NCBI RefSeq assembly: GCF_000004075.3
Contig: NC_026657.2
Span: 1,922,001 to 1,986,000, forward strand
DNA length: 64,000 nucleotides
Direction: 5' to 3'
Source of the DNA: Cucumis sativus
Lineage: Eukaryota; Streptophyta; Magnoliopsida; Cucurbitales; Cucurbitaceae
Positions 56,179 to 64,000 of this stretch are shown piece by piece. Numbering within the stretch: position 1 is the first letter of the stretch; the number at the start of each line of letters is the position of its first letter. Under the pieces are notes generated by a model. It was not told the origin of the DNA and made no database searches. It worked only from the letters and a program-made list of their open reading frames with translations. The position numbers and the translations under genes were made by a program.

Positions 56179-59100
56179 TTCTTAAACTTTTACCAGTTCT
56201 ATATTCATGATTGAATCGACTCTAATTTCAAAATCAATAGTATATTTGCTTCCATAGTTTGATGGAAATTACTACTTAAATAGTTTCAATGAAAAATCAT
56301 GTCGAAGAATTACATTTATTATTAAAAAATTAATTAAATCAAAAATTACTTCCAGAAAAAATTAATTGAAAATTTTTAATACCTTAGACAATGAAGTTTG
56401 TTTTTTTGCACAGAATAAAAAGAAGAACTTTTATATATATTATAAATGAAATCGAAAAAGAATCAATCCTTTAATATTATCAACAAAAAAAATATATATT
56501 GCTATATGAAAAAGAAAAAAAAAAAAGTCCAAAAAGCTGACCGAAGACCAAAACGGTCATCCATGACCTTGAAGTTTGACCGTTGAAAATTCGGGTTTCG
56601 CATTTTCCTATTGGTTAGTTACGTGCCCGCCTACCCCGCACGTGCGCCGCGATCCCTTATATTTCAAGCAAAATAAATATATATAAAAGTAAAAAAAATA
56701 TTTAAATATTTGAATTTAAAAGAATGAATAAAATACACAATATTTGGCACCTGCTTAATTAGGAGTTTGCAATGGACTTTCCTTCTATAATTATCTATAA
56801 TTTTGATGGGCCATGTATTTATTATTTTATTTTTTATAATTCACAAAGGGAATTTCAAGAGATGACGTTATTTTGTTACAAACCAAATAAATAAATATTT
56901 TTTGTTTTCTACTAATATAATATTAGTATGAAGCATGGTGCCCAACTTTGCCATTCCCACGAATTTACTTTTCTAATATAAAAATTATTTAAAGGTTTAG
57001 ATTTAAAACAGAAAGAAAAAAAAAATCATGATTAAGGGTTTTGAGTATTATTGGGGAGTGGGTGTGTGTCAATTTGTGTTCCATTTTAAATCAATACAAA
57101 GTGGGTTAAATCATTTGGGTGAACTAATTCAAACTTGTATATTATCTCTTTATTGAAAAATGTTAGCATTTTATAAATTTAGTTTTACGTTTTTTGTCTA
57201 GAAATTTGTGTTGTTTTAGCTCCATTGTTTTAGTTCATAGAATTTTTAAAATATGTTTACAAGGGTCTCTAAATCAAATTATATAGTTATTGCTTTAAAT
57301 GATTTTTTAAAATATTTTTTTTCTAATTTAAACCAATAATAATATTAAATAAAAACTATTAATGATGAACATATTTTTAAAAATTTATATTGGACCAAAA
57401 GGCTAGATAAATTAAACTACATCCTTTTGTTTCTTTAAAACTCAATAATTAAAAAAGACAAAACCCTATTATAAATTTGATTGGAATGTTATAGTTGGAA
57501 GATATGGATTATGTTTGGGATTTTATTCTAAATCAAGTATTTAAGATAAAAGAGATATTAAAATAAGGATTATATTTTAATTACCAATAATCCATGGAAA
57601 GAGAGTTTTATCCCTCGAAAATTGTCATTAATTCATGATCTAATCAATGAGTTTGGTGAGTTACAAAATTAATAGTGGTTTTAAATAAAGTATAGAAAAA
57701 AAAAAAAGCAAATCATTTTTAATTCAATTACAAGAATCAAGATAAAGCATTAGTAAATATTATATCATTTGTTGAATAAAACGTTTTTTCTTTTTTTTTG
57801 TTGTAAATATAGAAAAATTAATAGTAAGAAGTAATAAAAGTAAAAGTAAGAAGTTAAAATTGGTTTGAAAAGAAACACTTTTTTCCATATAGGAAATCAT
57901 AATTAATTTTAAGTTTAACCTGAAACTTCTTTTACATGTGAAAAATCTATCTTTTTTTTAATAAATCCATCTTATTTATATGTCTCCATTTTACATGTTA
58001 AACATTGGTAGCATTTAAATCATTAAATCTTTTACCTAAATGTTCAAACTATATTCATAATAAGACATCATATCACTATTATATTATATCATATATATAT
58101 ATATATATACAGTGTATCCTTTTTTATTATTTTGATAGAGAGTATAGGTCTTAATTAATTAGGTATGTAAGGGGTTGATTTAGATTAAAAGTTAGTTAAG
58201 TAATTAATAGTATGATTTTGTATAGTGATGTAAGTTAACATCACTCTCTCAAATCAAGTTGTTTACATATAGTTTAATTGAATAAACAATAATGCAAATG
58301 GATGGCATGTGATGATTATTGTACTTTTTTTTTTTTTTTTGGGTTAGGCTATTTGTTTTTACACAAATGCTAAAGTTAATTAATTTTGTGAGATTCTTTA
58401 GAGATCTTTCTGAATAACAAGTTGATTGAAATATTAGAGGCTAGCTAATCAAGTTGTCTTGTCATTATTATTCAATAAATTAAATTTAAGTGTGGATTAT
58501 TATGAGATTCTTTTTAATAATATAATAATTTTTTAAAAAAATTAATAATCATACTTCAATTTTCATAACAACAATGCAGTAATTAATGGAGATAAATAAT
58601 TGAAAATTAAATAATGTAAAGGATTGAGATCAGAACAATTTTTAGAGAAATAGGTTTAAAAATTATAAAGGTTGTAGAAGAGGGAATATGTGAAAAGCAT
58701 TTATAAGTGTTATTAATTTTGGCTAATTTATTGATCTGTTCATTTGATCATTTGGTTATTTATCTTAATAAAAAATTGTTTGTTTATATTTCAAACACAA
58801 TTATTTGATTAGAAATTTATTAATTATTTTTTTAATACATAAAATAATCTAGAATATAATAAATTGATATTTTCAAACACACTAAATAATTTGATTGATT
58901 GAGAAAAAAAAAAGAGAGAAAAGGGTAGAAGTAGAACTGTACTCATTTTGGGCCCCTAATTGATGAAGTGAGCCCATATGTTTGAAACCATAGAACTTGG
59001 ATTTCTCTCTTTATTCTCTTTTACAACCTCACCATACCTCCATCTTCAACCACTTTTCTTCTTAGAGCACGTTTTCGAAAGTAATTTTGAAATGGTTAAC

Positions 59101-59874
59101 GTAACGTCTTAGGCTAGGATTTGAAATTTGGAATTGACACATGATACTATCTACTTGGGCTTTGCTTACTTGTCTTGAACTGCTTCTAAGAGTGAATACT
59201 ACTATCCCCACAAACCAACGTGATTCTTATCAGTATGTTTTGTTCTCACTCATATTCATCTTAGGAAGATTTTGAAGAGTTCAACACAAAATAGAATTTT
59301 CATGCTAAACATGCTAACTTTGGAATTCATCTGATTGAATCACTGAAAAAGAAAAGGTACACTTGTTTGTATAGATAATAATGTTCGATTCTTTTAAATT
59401 TTTCTTAACCGTATACTCTTATTCTTAGGATTTCCTCTCATTCAAAAGTGATCTTAGTTCCCCTCCTAAACTTGAGATATTATAGTTAAAATCATTACAA
59501 ACATTCAATTACCTATTCGATATAATTTTCAATTTCAAGTTTAATAAACCCTTAAACTTTGATTGTTTGTTTTTATTTGATGGAAATAGTGGACATGCGC
59601 GGCAAAAAAAGGAACAAACTTTTCTCTAATTGCAACTAACAAATTTAGTAATCAACATGTATAAGAACCCTAATTGAAATAAAGATATGGTTAAAAGAAT
59701 AACTCACTTTTGATGCTTTTCTTTTCTTGTAATCTCCTCACGAACTCAAATCTGAAACTACTACTAGTGTTGACCCACTATTCTTTGAACTTGGACGAGA
59801 GTTGTGAGACTCAAAATGGTGGAGGAAATAGAGAGATATGGTACTTTTAGGAGGAACCTAACTTTTAGATCTTT

Positions 59875-61183
59875 TGTTGAGAGAAAAAAAAGTTCTTAGT
59901 TTATTTTGTAATTCTTAATCACAAAATTAATTCTCACAATTTTTAAAAACCAAGAGACCTTTCACATTTGCAAAAAAAAAACTTTTTTACAAGCAAACTA
60001 CATGCAAGAGCTTCCCTATCTCACCACTTGACATTCTTAGTGGGATAGATACATTGCATGCAATAAGCCACTTGCATATCACATGCAAGTGATAAGTTTT
60101 TCAAATCTCAACAAGTGTTATTATTTAAATTAGTCTGAGGACAATATGGTAATTTAACATTTAAATCAAATTCAAAGTTGATTCCTTATAAGCTAGTAGG
60201 GGAACCTAATGAACCTATAGATCATGGGTACCAACGATATGAGATTAATTGGCTAAACTCTTTTAAACTGAGTTAATCAACATTTGTTAACTAACATGTT
60301 ATTACACTAAAGTCTCGTAGTTGCACTCCCCTCACTATATATATATTTTTATCCATGTGATATAACCATAATAAATAAGTCAATCCTTCATAGGTTGTTC
60401 GTAATCTCGGTTGGGTCAAAGTACCAATTTATCCTCAATACTACATATTGCTCCTTAAGTCCCACTGATCCACTATTGAACATTTGGTTTAAGTTCCAAC
60501 CTTTAAACTGAATCCCTCTCGGGCCAATGAGAGCGTGGGGCCCCTTGTTCAAGACTTGGATTCAGTCCTTAAGGGAATAACCTATCTACTAACCATAGAG
60601 TGGGTGAAAGTGAATTTCGTCTTACACCCTATGTTCCTAGCTATCCACCCAGTCTTACCCTTGAAATGGGAGGCTTATTGGGCCAGTGCCATTGAGCTGC
60701 CGTCACCTATGTAGATCTAAGGATAATTTTGTGTAAACAGAAGTTCATAGTTAACTCGAGATTAAGATTAAGTTACACTGGATATCTATAAACGAAATAA
60801 TCAGTTTTATTAAAGTCAACGGTGTTATAACCTAAAAAAGACTATTTCATGGTTCCAGTCTTATGTAAACTCTTTACATAGGATGCCCCTACTTCCATGT
60901 CTCTACATGAATGATTTAAGACCATATTGTTTGTATTAATTACAAAGCGGGCAACATCCATAGTGTTCCCATAATAAGGTGTCCAAGTGTGTTCATATAC
61001 TATAGAATATTTAGGCTATGTACTCGAACTTGATTCACGTTTATGTCTCCACATAAAGTTCAAGTTTACTCAATAATAGCGTTGGAACCTTAGTTTATTG
61101 GCTTTAAGATTATAGTATAAATAACAACTTTATTGAATATAATATGATTACAGACTACAAGTTTTAGAACATAAATTTCAACA
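59875..61183 (-). mobile_element. Probable solo LTR of a retrotransposon
   Basis: A 1,309-bp segment begins TGTTGA and ends TCAACA, a perfect 6-bp terminal inverted repeat with the TG...CA ends of LTRs. It is flanked by near-identical 5-mers, tcttt (59870-59874) and tcctt (61184-61188). The composition is less AT-rich than its neighbours, and no coding frame is present. On the minus strand it starts tgttgaaatttatgttctaa, in the style of Copia LTRs I recall from cucurbits. No primer-binding site, internal region or second LTR is seen next to it. Confidence 0.65.
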
Positions 61184-61188
61184 TCCTT

Positions 61189-61952
61189 TGTGTAAAACAA
61201 TAGTTGGGATGAGGGATGATTGAATCTTCCACCGCTAAGCTCACTTTGACCCTAAAATTTGAATTTTGTTTGAAAATTAAACTAATTTATAATTTTGAAA
61301 GTTGACCAACTAGACACAAATTTAAAATTTTAGTAACTAAATGTATATTATGTATTAAATGTTTATAGTTTATAAAATTGTTTTGATGTGTGTGTGTGTG
61401 TATATATATACACGTACGTACGTATGGATTATTGAGTAATTTGTTTGATAAAAATGTCATTCGGATATCTCAAAATGGGCTTTAAAAAATAATAAAGGCC
61501 CAAATTACTCACTTTCCCCTCGGCTTCGTCTCTCTCTATCTCTCTCATAATTAGGGCATCATTAATTATAATAATGATGAGATTAACCTTAAAAAATTGA
61601 TAGTGACTTGTTTGGTTTTGGTTATGGCTGCTTCTGATCAAATAAATAATACTTTTTTTCTAAACCAAAATTAAAAAATTAAACAGTGGAATAGATAATT
61701 CCCTAAGAAACAAACAAAAGCACTCACTTAAATTAAACAAAACCTAATAATAATTTGTTTAAAACACAAAAAAAATATAAAAATTTAATGAAAGTTAAAG
61801 ATGTGATTAAATAATTAATTAAAAATAAATAAACAAAGTTAGCTTTTCAAAATAAAAATAAAACGTTAGATTCTCTAATCTAAGCCGCCCTTAAAACACA
61901 TGGATTCCTTTTCTTTGTCTTCTTTATTTGTTGAAACTCACCTGGGGAGATG

Positions 61953-62007
<55 letters not shown>

Positions 62008-64000
62008 GGCGGCTTCTTTTATCAACAAATTTTATCTTTCAATGTTGGTGTCTCTCTCTAAAAGGGCAAACAAGAATTGGCTCTCTTTCCAAAGATTTTG
62101 AAATTTATATATTAAATCTAGCAATACCTACGTAATTCATACGATATCATTCCAAGAAATGAGCATTCCGATATTGTCTTTAAATATCTATTTAATTTTT
62201 GGTGATATGATTTTTAAATGATACAAACTTCTAACCTATTAGAAGATAAACAATTTTCCGATGTACATGTGAAGAACACCCTATGAACTTTCTTTGTATT
62301 ATATTTGTTTTCAGGATTTTCCGATAATAAGTAAGCATACCTGGTCGAAAAATCACACCTGTCTCCCTTCTTATGCATTCAATAGTAAATACCTTTAATT
62401 GGAAGAAGCATATATGCTCCCCAACCATTTTCTTATGCTGTCAACTTTCTTCCTAATAAATTCTTATTATGTATATCAATCTTTTTCTAATTCACTTCGA
62501 CTAGAGAGTAGAAATAAATCGACTAAATAATTGCATGCATGGAAAGTATATTTCATTAAGAAAATCGTTTTAGTAAAAGATTTTTTTTTCTTTTTTACAA
62601 TATTCGTAGAAAATCGAACTCATTCTAACTTTTCAAGGGATAGTAATGACTTTTTTTATTGTATATAAAAATTTTATTTAGAGATTGGATATTCAATTTG
62701 GTGACAATATTTGGATATACATTGACTTGTAAAAATACTTTTTTGAAAAAAGAATAGATTTAACAAAAAGGGACCTATTTTGACGGCTCTAAGTGCCATG
62801 TGATTGGTTTTTATTTATTTATTTTAATGAAAATTTATAGAATATATTGTGTTTTTTTTTTAAGTTGTCATATGATTAATTGAGTCAAAATAGTTCTACT
62901 TTTATTACATATATATTCTCCCTATAATTTAATTTATAATTATAAGGTAATATGATATTTGTAAAGTTCTCATGTGTCCTATTATTGCCTATTTGGGTCA
63001 AAATAGTTCTACTTAATTATAATTACGTATCTCTAAAATTTACAACTATACTTTATGATTTTATAGTATGTTTTTTTAGTGGTGTGTGAGAATGACACAA
63101 ATATAAAAATGGCCTTATAAATTATTTATGCGTTTATAATAATTTTGAATCAATTATATGCAGAGCTCAAGCACATGTTAGCAATTTATAAGATTCAATT
63201 AGATGCAAAATTACAATTTTATTTTATTATAAAACCGTTACCATTAAATATTTTTTATATTTCTAAAATCTATTACATATAAATAATTAAAGTTATTTAT
63301 AAAGAGAGTTAAAGATTACAAAAATAATATTGTAAAGGTAAATATTGTTAAAAATATGAAAAAAATCTGAAGTATACTAAATTTGACAAAATATTTTAAA
63401 CTGGTAAAATTTTAGATTATAACAGTATGATTAAAATAAACACTAATAAAAGTAGTTATATTAATTTAAAAAGGCCACTGATATTATTATATATTGGTTG
63501 TTGCATGTTCTAAATTTGATTGAATTAAAAAAGAAAAACCATTGATATACAATACTTTCATGAAAGTGGAGGAAGAAGGAAGGAATCTAAAAAGCAGCAC
63601 CCAACATTAATTAAAGTGAAAGTTTAGAAAAAGAATAATAATTTCATGCTAAGTTAAGTGAACCTAATGAAAATAATTATTCTAGAAGCCTTATCCAAAT
63701 ATACACACCTCTCTCTCTTAACTTCTAGAAGCACATATATATATATATTAGTATTAAGAGTATATGTATTGATTGTATGTTTTATTATTATTGTTATAAT
63801 TGTTGGGTTAGATAATAATTTGTATTTTGTCTTCTATATCTATGGTTTCTAAAAATGGTTGGAAAGTGGCAACTCAATTTCTAACTATTGGAGAATCAAT
63901 CAATATAAATATATCACACTAACTTTTCAACAATGTCTAAATAATTTTATATAATTTTATATTTTATAAATATAGAAATATTCTTCCATCAAACATTATC
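61189..64000. other. AT-rich end of the window
   Basis: Contains microsatellites (TG/TA near 61387-61420; TC at 61955-61997) and another partial copy of the dispersed repeat near 63378-63420 (aaatttgacaaaatatttta). No gene supported. Confidence 0.5.
61955..62008. repeat. (TC)n microsatellite followed by ATCT units
   Basis: About 21 TC units, then three ATCT units, then ATGGCGGC at 62006. A 31-codon frame starts there (62006-62101). Pyrimidine tracts before an ATG are typical of plant leaders, but the frame is too short to call a gene. Confidence 0.85.

Larger units (their letters stand above)
51246..59874. other. Gene-poor AT-rich region
   Basis: ERF promoter at the left edge, then AT-rich sequence with microsatellites. 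Islands of different composition lie at 53870-54130 and 56520-56660. No gene could be supported. Confidence 0.55.

Overview
This is a 64 kb stretch of nuclear DNA from a flowering plant. It is AT-rich, its genes carry many GT-AG introns, and it includes a DYW-class PPR gene, a plant VRN2-type Polycomb gene, an AP2/ERF gene and a eukaryotic tRNA. The best guess is a eudicot, probably a cucurbit. That guess rests on the style of the dispersed 'gatagac' AT-rich repeats and LTR sequences, and is inference from memory, not a search result.

Layout. 1-6.9 kb: no convincing gene, a mosaic of old repeats with an internal segmental duplication and two minisatellites. 7.27-10.89 kb (+): RABD2-type Rab1 GTPase, 8 coding exons. 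12.83-14.83 kb (-): intronless PPR-DYW gene, counterpart of Arabidopsis At4g16835. 15.01-15.08 kb (-): tRNA-Glu(CTC). 16.6-28.4 kb (+): VRN2-like PRC2 subunit, 14 coding exons plus a non-coding first exon. 29.68-33.37 kb (+): an unrecognised 6-exon gene with an internally duplicated exon pair and E2F-like promoter sites. 34.99-38.85 kb (+): organellar enoyl-CoA hydratase (At4g16800-like), with a terminal-inverted-repeat element ending about 90 bp before its ATG. 40.64-44.29 kb (+): ubiquitin C-terminal hydrolase UCH3. 50.27-51.11 kb (-): group IX ERF factor (ERF1A/ERF2 type). 51.2-64 kb: gene-poor and AT-rich, with a probable solo LTR at 59.9-61.2 kb and several repeat islands.

These genes are not an operon or pathway. 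Their grouping is ancestral synteny: the homologues fall, as I remember the locus numbers, in two nearby Arabidopsis chromosome 4 clusters, At4g16800/16835/16845 and At4g17500/17510/17530. Themes present are secretory traffic (RABD2), organelle RNA processing (PPR), Polycomb silencing (VRN2), fatty or branched-chain acyl catabolism (enoyl-CoA hydratase), ubiquitin recycling (UCH3) and stress transcription (ERF).

I found no biosynthetic cluster, CRISPR or virus-derived system. The most interesting items are the unrecognised gene with its duplicated PPDIGNWFSSY module and E2F-type promoter, and the VRN2 protein whose start exposes a Met-Cys N-terminus. Exon boundaries were read by hand from splice signals, reading-frame continuity and remembered homologues, and no alignment was run.
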